DNA of 64,000 nt from Ligula intestinalis (lineage: Eukaryota; Platyhelminthes; Cestoda; Diphyllobothriidea; Diphyllobothriidae), in the NCBI GenBank assembly GCA_036362985.1, contig JAYGXS010000001.1:37678295-37742294 (forward strand), given 5' to 3'. Shown here piece after piece: positions 1 through 10,703 of this stretch. How positions within the stretch are numbered: position 1 is the first letter of the stretch; each line of letters opens with the position of its first letter. The notes beneath the pieces were generated by a model, which saw only the letters and a list, made by a program, of their open reading frames with translations, searched no databases and was not told the origin of the DNA. The translations under genes and the position numbers were made by a program.

Positions 1-420
1 AAGAGAGAAACCTCAATTGGTGATCATAAAGAATTTATGTCCATTCAAACCACACAACAAATGAAACAAGGACAGACCAGCAGCTCTAATTAACTTCTCT
101 TTGATAAACTTCAGACCCGAAATTCGCCACAAGCCAGCGATGAATGCTGCATGATAGTGAGTCAACAGCCTTTATTCAGTTATCTGTTTAAAAAGGATAA
201 AAAAGGTTTTATCTAGTTTTTTGGGTTTCTGTGGCTGAATACTCGATCTAGCAGGAGGAATGTGATCCCATTTGGTCGTATGAGTCAGGAAACATGATGA
301 ATAGCATGGTTTTAATGTCGACGGTTGAGATAATGGTCATTGACTTGGAAGTTGAAATACATTTGGCGCATTCAGCTTTGGGCATGTCTTTTGAAATTAA
401 TTTTTGGAACGCTTGGTTTC

Positions 421-585
421 CTCGATAAGAACCCAACCCAGAATGCAACGGTGAGGTCTACTTCCAGGTAACGCTCTAGCTACCTGAGCTACGAGACCCA
501 TCTGGAGTTACTACTTAAGCAGAAATAAGGCCAAGTCACTCTCCCAGCCTTATTCAATGTGTGGAATCCACCAATTAGGATGCAG
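421..585 (-). repeat. tRNA-derived SINE-like repeat, diverged
   Basis: Read on the minus strand, a Pol III A-box-like sequence (tagctcaggtagctagagcg) is followed about 35 bp later by a weak B-box (gggttgggttc). Upstream of it lies a gtggattccac block. Both parts recur in the same order in the copies at 2471-2650 and 2807-2987, so this is a diverged member of that family rather than a tRNA gene. Confidence 0.5.
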
Positions 586-2470
586 TTATTGGGTGCCCAA
601 ACAGGATTGTGTGAGCACCTCCTGTACACTCTATCAAGTGACTATCAGGCTCACTTCAGTAGCAGGTGCTTTTGACATGTGTGTCAAATGAACTATTTCA
701 GACTATTAAGACGCCTACTAATTTCGTTTTCCGCTTATCAAAAATGTCTTATTGCGTAAACTTAACGTTTGCTTCAATGCAATAATTAGGTCGGCTAAGT
801 TACAAGTTACAAAGGTGACTGAATATCTTGCGAGTTAAGTATTTCAGTCGGTTGCCAAAAGGTAAATTGCATAATTTCTACTGTCATAGGCCCTAAATAA
901 GATGGATCTTCAAAGAATTTGGTCAATGAGGAATTTATTGCACGTTCTATCTATAGACAGTCATGTTTAGAGCTTCGCCTGAAATTAAAACTAGACTGTC
1001 AAGGAAAGCAACCATTCACACCCAATAAAATGCCTTGAATAAGTCTACCTTAAAAGTGCCATACAGCTACCTTGTGAGGCCTCCTTATGGAAATAGAATT
1101 CTTTCTTTAACAAATAAGCCGCCTAATAGGGCAAAGTGGTTGCCATAATAGTTTTCTTGGCCTAAATGTTACTTTGAGTAACCAGTACGATTGTTCTGCT
1201 AGTTTTGGTCTAAAGGCTCCCTTTTTTAATCATCAATTTAATTTTAAAAAATTTCCAGGGGCTTTAATTGCTTTTCTACTGTGCACTTATCGTGCATTAA
1301 AGACAAATAACCTTTTCATTAGGCAGGCATTAAACCCTTAATTACGTATTCCATAAGACACATGGGTGGGGGGAGGGAATTTCATTTCAGGCGACCTTAC
1401 GGGAAACCACTTTTCTGGGGTTTTCCGCAGATAAATGCTCGAAACCTCTATCCTTCTGCCGGACAGAATCAGTCAGAAAATAAAAAAATGTTGTCTGTCA
1501 ATGATCGCTGTCAGGTGAAAATGACATTTTTCTGGATAAAAACGATAAACTTTCTGTTTGTTCTTTTAATAGTTTTTGATCTCTTTGCTAACTTGGGTGT
1601 CCGCTTTTTAAAATTAAAGGTACAGTAGATTTGCTATATCAGTGCATTAGTACTTTATAAGCAATTCCCTTCCTGCCTATTTTTTGTGCTATCTGCGCAT
1701 TGACTTTATCAAATCCTGTCTTACTCGACAAAATATACCTGTTTTCAAGGAAGAATAACATTGCAGGGACTTATGAGTAGTGAATATTCCCACAGGTGGA
1801 TTCAGAATAGCAGCAGATGAGCGAACTTATACCTTTAATAGATAATTTGGGTACGAGTGAAAACATATGAGTAATAATGCACGTATTTTTACACGAATAG
1901 CTGAATGACAGTGAGAATTGTCATGCAAGTCATTCTCTGTGGGAGACAGCGCTGAGCAGGGCATACAGTTAAGTGACTGTTGGCCGTGCCATGCGTGGAA
2001 CCTGTTAAGCTTGTTATGCTGTGTTCATTTGACTGGTTTTCTTAACTGAATGGCAGTCGCCTCTGCTGTTGCCTTCGGACACTGACCCAAAGAGTGGAGA
2101 TATTGTGGTGGGACCTCATAAATAACAAACCTATTTCCGAAGATAGCGCTGCTTATGTTGTTTACGTTGCTCTTCTTGTAACTGTCGGCAGGTACTTCCT
2201 GATTCCTTTAGATAGGCACCGACTTGAGAGCTAGCCATATGCAGGTGGTTTCTGTTGATTTTTCAGACTGGAAAAGTACCTTTTGGATAAACGCTGCAAT
2301 GCTGACAAATCAAAACTTTTAAATAAGAGACTATTCAATTAAGAGAAAAGAAAGCCAGGTTCGGGTTGGTAGAAGTTTAATGGTAGTTAATATCACCGAA
2401 ACAAACTCTTCCGCTCCAAGAAGTATTTGTTTTCCTTGACAATTATAAATTTGTTAAGTTGACTTATTTG

Positions 2471-2650
2471 TAAAAAAAGCTCGCGGCATTCGGCGGGATT
2501 CGAACTCGCATAGGAGAGAGGCCCTTTAGCCAAGCCAACGCTCGAACCACTTGAGCTACGAATGTCGCGCTTTACATCGTGAGTTTAATCACACTTGGAC
2601 CAATATTACCCACCCAACATTGCAACTCACATGGAATCCACAAATGCGGG
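2471..2650 (-). repeat. tRNA-derived SINE-like repeat, minus copy
   Basis: On the minus strand a tRNA-like domain (2485-2567) shows a perfect D-stem (gctc/gagc), an A box, and a consensus B box (gagttcgaatcccgcc). The possible acceptor stem gacattc/gaatgcc has one mismatch. It is followed directly by a run of seven T, a Pol III terminator. About 80 bp of non-tRNA sequence precedes the tRNA part and is shared with the copy at 2807. The anticodon arm does not fold properly, so a functional tRNA is unlikely. Confidence 0.65.
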
Positions 2651-2721
2651 ACAACAAGTTGACTGCCTAGGCAGAATTTCCTGAGCAATCATCTAAAATC
2701 CACCAGAATGACTACTAGGCT

Positions 2722-3040
2722 GACTTAATTATCAAGTTGGCTTGGCAGATTTAGTTAATTTAGTTGACCCACTTGTGAAAAAACTCGCGGCATTCGGCAA
2801 TGCTGTCCCGCATTGGTGGATTCCATGTAAGCGGCAATGTTGGGCGCATAATATCGATCCAAGTGTAAATAAACTCATGGTGTTAAGCGCGACATACGTA
2901 GCTCAAGTTGGTAGAGCGTTAACTTGGCTAAAACGCCTCTCTATATTATGTGGGTTCGAATCCCGCCAAATGCCGCAAGTTTTTTTACAAATGGTTCAAC
3001 TAAATTAACTAAACCTGCCAAACCAACTTAATAATTACAA
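2722..3040. repeat. Inverted-repeat element enclosing a tRNA-like unit
   Basis: Terminal inverted repeats of about 75 bp (2722-2798 and 2965-3040) share gttggcttggcag, tttagttaatttagttga and a cggcattcggc block in opposite orientation. Between them on the + strand is a second copy of the tRNA-like unit (2807-2987): A box tagctcaagttggtagagcg, B box gggttcgaatcccgcc and a run of seven T at 2980-2986. A terminal block with similar sequence also flanks the copy near 29790. Confidence 0.6.
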
Positions 3041-6000
3041 ATATAGTCAACTGCCTAGATAAAAGGTGAAGTTGATTTTTATCCAAACCATACACCTTCG
3101 GTTGATAAGTTAGAAATCTATTCTGTTTAAAGAACTTTTATTCGTGAGCCACAATAATAGGAGCAAAAGTGACCTTCGTTTGGATCAACGTGCTTTAAAC
3201 TTAATGCGGCTGCAAAATATGTACTTAAATGTCATATGACGTGTTGTCAAAGAGATCGCTGGGTTGTAATGCTTTTCTCTGAGTAATAAAACATATAAAT
3301 ACCTAAGAGCACCCCTATGCTGTGCCCGAATATCTGCATACAATGAGTCTTCAGGGCGAAAATGATCAGAATCGTGCCAGTAATCGTTCCGTCAAAATGG
3401 CGTACATACAGAAGCGTTGGACCAGGGCGATAGGCAGTCAGTTTGTACAGTTGAAAGATTAACAATTTCAAACTAAGGTAGAAGAACGCTAAGCGATCGC
3501 GTTCCGGGATCTTATTGTACATTTAAGCCTTAGGGCTTACGATCAATCTTCGTAAGCAGCCGCACTGTGGCCAGTACTAAAGGGAGCAGAAAATTATCTC
3601 CATAGACAGGAAAGGCATGAATGGCCACTGCTGGCTTATCAGGCGTCACTTGGCAACCAAATTCGACCTCAGGGTTTCCAACCATTGAGAATTAAATATT
3701 TTGCTAATAATCTTATTTAATATACAGCTGCTGGTGGGCATAGAATGTGAGCTTTCGGACGCAACGGGGCGAGTAATTCTAATGATTCAACTGCTGAGCC
3801 GCCTCTACTACTTTTACAATTTCAAATTACAGTTGGGAGCCCATGACTCAATTTATGATGTTTTGGACGTTTAACCAAACGGCAACGACATTGAGCATCC
3901 ATGGTTGCCCGTGGTGGTGGTTGATGTGGATGGCTCGTGACAGGTAATACGCCGAAAATTGTCATTGCAGTCTTTGTTTTGTGCCTTAAATGTAACGCTA
4001 GGTTTTCTCTGTTGGTATTTGCCACGGGGATAAAATTATCTGTCATGTGATTATGGTAGGACGTTTTCAAATGGTGGTAAATCCAGAGATGTCCGGCAGG
4101 TCTACCTTCTTTTGGAAGTGCCAGTTGGAAATTCTGGTAATTTTGCCGGCTTGTGGCCCTTAGGATATTGGCGCATGCCTTAGGGCTTTTGCGAACCCTC
4201 ATTTTACCATTGAGTTTTTGGAATTAACTGATTTTTTAGTAGTGCACAAGACCTGTCGGTGTTGAGTGTAGTTTCCTTACATTGATATTAGCCTGAAAAT
4301 ATTTGAGGAAACCTTTCATTTCGACTCGAAACGGCCGCAACAAATACAGTCATCCTGACCAGGCTTTGGTCCAGAACCTTGAGCTGGCGAGCCCAGCAGA
4401 TCATAAAAGTGGCCACGCGACCCCTTCAATTGCACCGAAATATCCATTAAGGTGATAAATTAGAAGTTTGCTAATGAATTTTACAGCGAAACTGAAAAGA
4501 AAATGTCTCCAGTGTGCATCTTATATTTGCGGTAGTCTGCGTATTTTTATGAGAAAAGGACAGTGATGTTTATGAAGTCATGAGAAGTTGGCGTTTTTAA
4601 CAGGCACTGGAAATATAAGGTGCGTTTGTCCAGGAGTCAGGAGCTGCGATTTTTGACTATCTTCACCTGCATTGCCTCCACTCTCGATGATCTGCCGATG
4701 AACCTCCATTGCACTCATTTGATTTTATTGTGGCAGAATTGTAGATTGTTTAATGTAGCTATTTTGGAAGACGTTGAAAACTTTTCCTCATACTACTGCT
4801 TAAAAGCACCTCAGAAGAAATGGGTTCAACCCTTTCGAACAGGTGCTCCCTCTGCCAAAAGACTATTTTGTCATCGCAGAACACTAGAACAGTATCGGTG
4901 GGATTTGTAACTTATTAAGCGTACAGGTATGATAAAAATTTACTCGTATCAGTAAGACCTACGTATTTTTCGGATTTCATCAGTCTTGTAAGCTAAGAAA
5001 CTAGCTCGCATCATTCTTGGAATTAGCTAATGCAAGGTTTGGCGTTGAAATAATGCGCAAAAGAGACGTTTGCAGGCTTATTTGGCATTAAAGACAGCCA
5101 CCAGTGGAAGTCTTATTATTGCTAGTTAGATTGCTGATTTAATTCCTGTGTAGCCTGTCTCCTTCGTAGCGCCGACACCATAGTTCATCCTGATTGACAT
5201 AAAACCACTTGAGTTGCTACTGAATTGTGAAAAACTGAGCAATTTCGGTAGAATTTAAATTCACATGAGATGGGTAAATGTCTGGTTGCAACCATGGCTT
5301 GAATATTCATTCTAAAATAAATTAAAATGTGAAAAGTTCAAAACTGAATTTTTTACCTGAATGCCCACGGAAACGCTTGGTAGCTTATTAATGGGCCGAG
5401 CTCCTTGAAAAGTGTATTATACAGCTGGTATCTTCAAACATATTTTTAGATAATGCTGCACAATAAACATTTTGCTAAGTCACTTTATTTATTTTCCCCA
5501 AAGAAAGCAAATTTTAAAACTTGGTTTACAATTCCGTTGGATCAGTTTTTGTAAAAACATGAATAATTACATTCGCCTATGTAATGGTAACTTATTGCAG
5601 GGACCAAGAACTTAAGCTGTATCTTTTATATGAGTAAGAGTGCATTCAACCCATAAATATGAGAGGATAACACATTAAATTTTAATATATTATGTAGTGT
5701 CAGTGTGCTAACAGCTTAAAGTGTGGATTTTAGCATCGGCAGCTTAATACTTTTTTTCCGGGGATATGAAAATACATCCAAAACAATCACTCATTTGGGC
5801 ACCTAAAATGTCTTTTATTTTGAATAATCTAACATGAGTGAAAACAAGTTTTCCCCCTTTCATTCCGACGGTTAAAAAAAATTCTGTTTTACTAAGTCTA
5901 AGACCAATAAATAGGAAGTATTCCATGCTTTTGTGCTGGGAAGTTAATATGAGAACGTTCGTTTATATAAGGGCATGGGACATCGTATTTCAACTGCGAT

Positions 6001-8355
6001 CATACCTAGCACGAATAATCAAAGAAAATTCACATTTTGGCCTGCTTTTATTTTTCTGTGTTAAAAAAAGTATGTGTCAATGGCTGCATGCTAGTAAAAG
6101 CGTTTATGTCATCGTTAAAACGAATACTTGACATTGCCATATTCAGTACACCTGCTTTAATACACACCTAGCACACTTTCGGAGTAACTTGTGTGACATA
6201 CAAATTCAACAGGAGCAGCAGACATGGGTCAGTGCACTCGCCATTTAACGAAAGACGGGATAAATCGTGATGAATTCAGTCCACAAAAACTAAGACTGCA
6301 TTTTTATTTTAGATTTGAACTATTTGTGAATAAGTTTTGGTATTTAGAGCCTATATAAAAACTATATAAAGTTAGAAATTCTTCGCTCGCCTCTTTATGG
6401 ATGGCGTGATGCCGTTTGCAATCAAATACAATGAAAAGTACTTTATTTGTACAGATCCTGTTTAAAGAAGACGAAAATGCATTTAAAGAACCAAGAAGGG
6501 GCATTTATTTTACAAAAATAACCTCTGAAATTTCATCGTATTCTGTTATTTTCCCCTGAGTCTACGCTAATCACAAAGCGTAAAAAGCGTTCTAGACTAG
6601 AGCAAGCGTTTAAGATACTACCGAAACTTTCCTGTTCATAAACTAGTATATTCTGACTTCCGAGATTGACTTTAAATGTAAAGAGCTTCCCACTACGGGA
6701 ATGCGACCGCAGCCAGCAATTTGAACAAACACATATCCACACGCAGCACCATTGTTCATTGTACAGCTCACAAAAAACGCTTTTTATTTAAAAAAGAAAC
6801 TAAATATAAAAGAGAAAATAAACGGCGTACTATGTTTTGCGCATCTTAAGCATCCGGTGGCCGATTTACAACGTCATATTTTAAGTGAAGAAACGCGGAG
6901 TAGTGAAATAGTAGGCATTCAAACAAAATAACATTGCGAGATAAAACTGAGAATTAAGACATGCATGTGTGTTTAGTAAAATTGAGAATGACGTTATATG
7001 TGATCATTGTAACGAATATTCTGAATCACGTCGAGAAAATGTCAATCAATCGTTGATCCTAACGCATGTATGTAACCCCATGAAATGCAAGCTGAATTTG
7101 CGTTGATTGTTTTAAATTAAAAAAGTTGACTAAAGAAGCTTTATGATGGTAATTATTGTGCAATAAGTCATACAATATTTCACTTAGTTCTAAGAAAACA
7201 GGCTTCTTTTCCACTACATACAAAACCAAAAGTGTAAAAATTATCTTCGTTTGTAATGCGGTGTTTAATAATTGATTTGCGGTACATTTATAAATTTAGA
7301 TATTTATTTCGAGGAAACACAAAACATTTAATAAATATATGTGTTTTGTAGCACGCAATGGCTTCTGCTTGAAGAAAAGGTGTCATTTAAAACGTTAAGT
7401 GACTATTCATTAACCATCGTCGCTGTATATTTAGAACGACCACTTGTTACATGTACAAAATATTCCACATCTGCTGCAAATTTTTCTCACTCATGCTGCA
7501 GGACTTTGTTATGACGTATAGAAGTATATGAGATCCCACGTAGTTTAAAAGCCCTTAATAAAAGCGTACCGGTGGAATGGGTTCAAAATAATTTGGAAAT
7601 TTTTAACTTCTCTAAAAATCGGAAGATAAAATTTCATGAAGCTGCTACAAAATGTTGAGGAAAACTAAGATATGTTTAAGTGTTTTCATAGAAGTATATT
7701 TGAATTTATGATACCCGTGAAAATCAACGACGAAAGCGCGTACTAGTTAAGTATTAAGTGGTGCAGAGTTTTCTTTTTGGAATAGGCTGTAAAAAAGTTA
7801 TTGCCAAAGCTTGCAGCCTAATTAATTGAAATATTTTAAGTTATTTCTGCTTAAATGATCAATATTTAATCGCCACTTTAGTAAACGTTTCGAATCAAAA
7901 CATACTTCGAAATACTTCCTAATATTAGGCGAAATAGCACACCTTTATAAGTCGTTAAGTGAAACAGTAAAGGCTTTAATTGAACTCACTTTCTCGTGAT
8001 GTAATCTTCCGCAGACTTTCGTTTCTGCATACGACTGAATCCACCATCAATGCACCTTGAGGCTGATTTAAGGAAGAAATGAGAAAACTTCGGCACTTGA
8101 GCAGTTGGATGAAATTTGCTGTCCACGTTAACCTTTCGACATCAACAGAACACGATAATCTTCCTTTGCACGTTTGGAGTTCAAGTATATGCTTTTAACC
8201 TTCCCTGGCAGACCTCCAGCTATCCGCCTTTGAGAGTTTGGATTAAGAATTCAAGAAAATAGAAACTCGGAAGTTACTGATAGAGATTGAAAAATCTTAA
8301 ACTTAACCATTTTAGTGATTTGCCAATACAAGCGAACATCCGTGTCCCAGGAAGC

Positions 8356-8653
8356 AATTGAGAAGAAGAAGAAGACTCGATCGCTGGGACAATATGTTTA
8401 TTCGCCTGACGTTTCGATATCCGTCGCGGATTCGTCATCAGAGACATGAGTAGCAGAAAGGTTGAGTGTGCACAGACGTTTGCAGTATTTATAGGACACG
8501 CTCATTACTGCAAGCATACAGCGACAATTGTCGCTGTGCACACTAAACCTTTCTGCTACTCATGTCTCTGATGACGAATCCGCGACGGATATCGAAACGT
8601 CAGGCGAATAAACATATTGTCCCAGCGATCAAGTCTTCTTCTTCTTCTCAATT
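8356..8653. mobile_element. Palindromic foldback element with hammerhead-like core
   Basis: Two arms of 120 bp (8356-8475 and 8534-8653) are inverted copies with about two mismatches. The 58-bp centre is itself partly self-complementary (ttgcagta/tactgcaa and gcgacaattgtcgc). Each arm ends in a GAAGAAGAAGAAG tract and contains cgctgggacaatatgtttatt, cgcctgacgtttcg and tcgtcatcagag. Related blocks occur at 13113, 22298, 26833, 30970, 47044 and 63125. The element has no coding capacity; high arm identity indicates recent origin or gene conversion. Confidence 0.85.
8568..8600 (+). ncRNA. Hammerhead-ribozyme-like core in foldback arm
   Basis: The block reads CTGATGA (8568-8574), then a hairpin gaatccg/cgga(t)atc with a cga loop, then GAAAC (8594-8598) and GTCAGG. 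This is the order of the invariant hammerhead boxes flanking stem II. The mirror copy lies at 8409-8441 on the minus strand. I could not draw convincing stems I and III around a GUH cleavage triplet, so activity is uncertain. Penelope-like elements are known to carry hammerhead motifs with very weak stem III. Confidence 0.45.
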
Positions 8654-9039
8654 TTGGTGATTGATAGCTGATGCCTTAGTTATCAGAGCATATATGTACA
8701 TTTAATCTATCCAGCCTTCTTCAAATAATTATAGGTTTTTGAATGCATTGGTTTAGAATGAGATTATTTTTAGGTATTGTGTATTACATCTTGATTTCCA
8801 CAGCAGCTAAATAGCATACCTATCATACGGCTACTTGCGGTGCGGCCTTTTCCGTCGGTTTTTAGTTAAGCCTTGGGCTTCCTTACGTGTTGTTGTCCCT
8901 TATGTATGCAAACCTTTAATGAGCACCTCTTAAAAAAGGTATGTTAGTTCAGTTTTATTAGGGAAATATAGGTAAATACCTCTGATTCTCTTTGTTCATA
9001 GTTGTAATGCAGAACATGTGACGTTGCCAGTAATAAAAA

Positions 9040-9735
9040 ATGCGTTAAGGGGGGCCGAACCTTTGTTGATTTACTTGCAGATGTACTCGATCGACTTCGC
9101 TGAGTTGCAAAATGCAGCATTGATGTGGGCGTTGAATACTATTGACAGTAAAGGACAATACGGTGCAATCCAATGGTTATCACTTGCAATCCCATCGGTT
9201 CGCCTTTCATTGATTACTCCTTCGAATCCGCCAATCTCAGGTTGTCGCCTTCTGTAGAGAGGTAAACCATCGCCATCAGTCTGAGTTGCCCCTAGGAATC
9301 GCTTGGGATATCTCCTGGTACATTCACCATCCTTCATGCAAGGACTGCTGCGATTTATCTGTTCGCATGGGCCATGCACCATTTAAGATTTGATCGTTTC
9401 AAGCAGAACAGAGTCAATGGACCAGTCAGGCAACTCTGCGCATCTGAATTTGCCGACATCAGAAGAGTGCAATTTTTCCTTCAGCCAGACCAAAATGTGA
9501 GCATGGGGCAGTCCTCTCTTTTGCCACTCTACAGTGTACATATGACACTAAACGTCACCGTAAATTTTGAATTTCGGGATGAGTTTCATCATGGTTTTCA
9601 ACTTAAGCTGGAATACCCGCGCGAAAAAAATATCGCGATCCTTTGGCATTTGACCGTAGAGCGGCTTATCAGTAATTTCAGGCCATGATGGGTTGCAAGC
9701 AGAAGTAATTTATAGATCCGGGCGCTCAAAAGTTT
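9040..9735 (-). pseudogene. Helitron replicase (RepHel) relic
   Basis: A single minus-strand frame carries Helitron Rep-domain landmarks in order: CNPSWPEIT, then GQMPKDRD, then YTVEWQKRGLPHAHILVWL with the HUH motif (H-A-H, bases 9494-9511). Next come MVHGPC, SPCMKDGECTRRYPK, PLYRRRQPE, WIAPYCPLLS and FNAHINAAFCNSAKSIEYICK. The frame is broken by stops at 9710-9712, 9548-9550, 9383-9385 and 9071-9073. The last replaces the residue after YICK, where active replicases have their second catalytic tyrosine (YICKY). The helicase domain is not present. In life such proteins mediate rolling-circle transposition; this copy is dead. Confidence 0.88.
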
Positions 9736-10520
9736 AACGTGCATATAGCGAGGTAGACGGCGTTCCCCAGTCCTCGAGATCGAAGCGACCTCGACCTTTT
9801 TGCTCCTCCCCCCACCCCCCGTGGCGTATTCACATCCACCAGTCACGTCGGATGTCAACAGTGAGTCTAGAACAGCTGCCTGCCACCAATGATAAAGGGG
9901 ACAAATACAAACACAGACACGGTGACACCGGCACTGTCCCCTGTGTGATCGACGTACAGACTGGCGCGCGGAAGGTGGGTTGTGCGTCGCGCGTGACTGA
10001 CATACAGACAGGCGTGCATGCCTGCGTGCAGAAGGCGCAGAATGCATTTTAATCTGACCACTGGGACCAATGATAATGGGGGTCCACACAGAGGCAGGCA
10101 AGACTTTTTATAAGTAAAAAGATGGCATACTGAATTCCTCCGAAGATGTTGATAGGTTCATGCACTCATTTACTGGTTGTGCTACAGTAAAAATCGTTTA
10201 TCAGTATAAATCGTTATCAGATATCTCAAAAAAACCGAAAGTTTTGATAAGGTTCATGACATTATTTTTGGTATTATTGGTTGATTTCCTGTTACATACT
10301 TAAAGTTACTATTTTAAGGAAATAAAATATTTGGTGCAGTTGGCTGTAGTGAAATAGGGCGTTTCTTAAGGCAATTTGTTTAAATTAATTCATGGTGTCA
10401 TTCAGAAAGGAGTGAGGTTTACTAACAGAAAACCATTTTTTGTTACTTACTTTATCCCCACTGAAATTTTCTGTCTTTCGAAGTTCTAACTGTACCATCT
10501 TTTCTTCTGATGAAAAACAG

Positions 10521-10703
10521 AACTGGGTGGTTCAAGCTTCTGCGAGCCACTAACTTTAACGCATAGGAACGAGAAGTTCTTTAGGCTGAACTGCTCCGTT
10601 CCACGCAGTACGCCACCTGCAAAAATTCGTTGGATGTTCCGACGTGAAGATGGACACATTGGATTTATTAATGAAAACCGAACATTTTCAATGGACGACA
10701 GCG
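10521..10703 (+). CDS. Neuroglian/L1CAM exon 1 of window: Ig2, first half
   Basis: The acceptor is the AG after tgaaaaac and the donor is GTAAGT. The exon starts with two bases of a split codon and ends with one base (residues 1-60 of the window model). The translation begins LGGSSFCEPLTLTHRNEK and contains the B-strand cysteine (LNCSV, residue 24) and the C-strand Trp (IRWM, residue 37). It ends in SMDDS, where the split Gly codon joins exon 2 to give the L1-type SGNLY motif. N-glycosylation sequons are visible at NCS and NRT. The first residues match the Ig1-Ig2 linker of L1 proteins, so at least one more exon carrying Ig1 must lie upstream. Confidence 0.88.

Larger units (their letters stand above)
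1..10520. other. Upstream or intronic DNA without a recognised exon
   Basis: No exon for Ig1, the signal peptide or the promoter was recognised. The stretch is mostly AT-rich and contains tRNA-derived repeats near 421-585 and 2471-3040, a palindromic element at 8356-8653 and a Helitron relic at about 9040-9735. A moderately GC-richer patch lies at about 9720-10060. Short open frames here look random. Because exon 1 begins mid-codon, this region is probably the preceding intron. Confidence 0.6.

Noticed and set aside
2485..2976. Two functional tRNA genes
   Set aside because: A and B boxes and a T-run are good, but the anticodon arms do not form a 5-bp stem with a 7-base loop, and the units sit in a repeat family.
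3822..4202. Minus-strand open frame of 126 codons
   Set aside because: No recognisable domain and no splice context; the local GC content makes a chance open frame of this length plausible.
9374..9688. Plus-strand open frame of 104 codons
   Set aside because: It is antisense to the Helitron replicase, whose motifs on the minus strand explain the open frame.
9598..10101. Minus-strand open frame of 167 codons
   Set aside because: It overlaps the Helitron relic in a different frame from the recognisable replicase residues and lies in a GC-richer patch, so it is a shadow frame.
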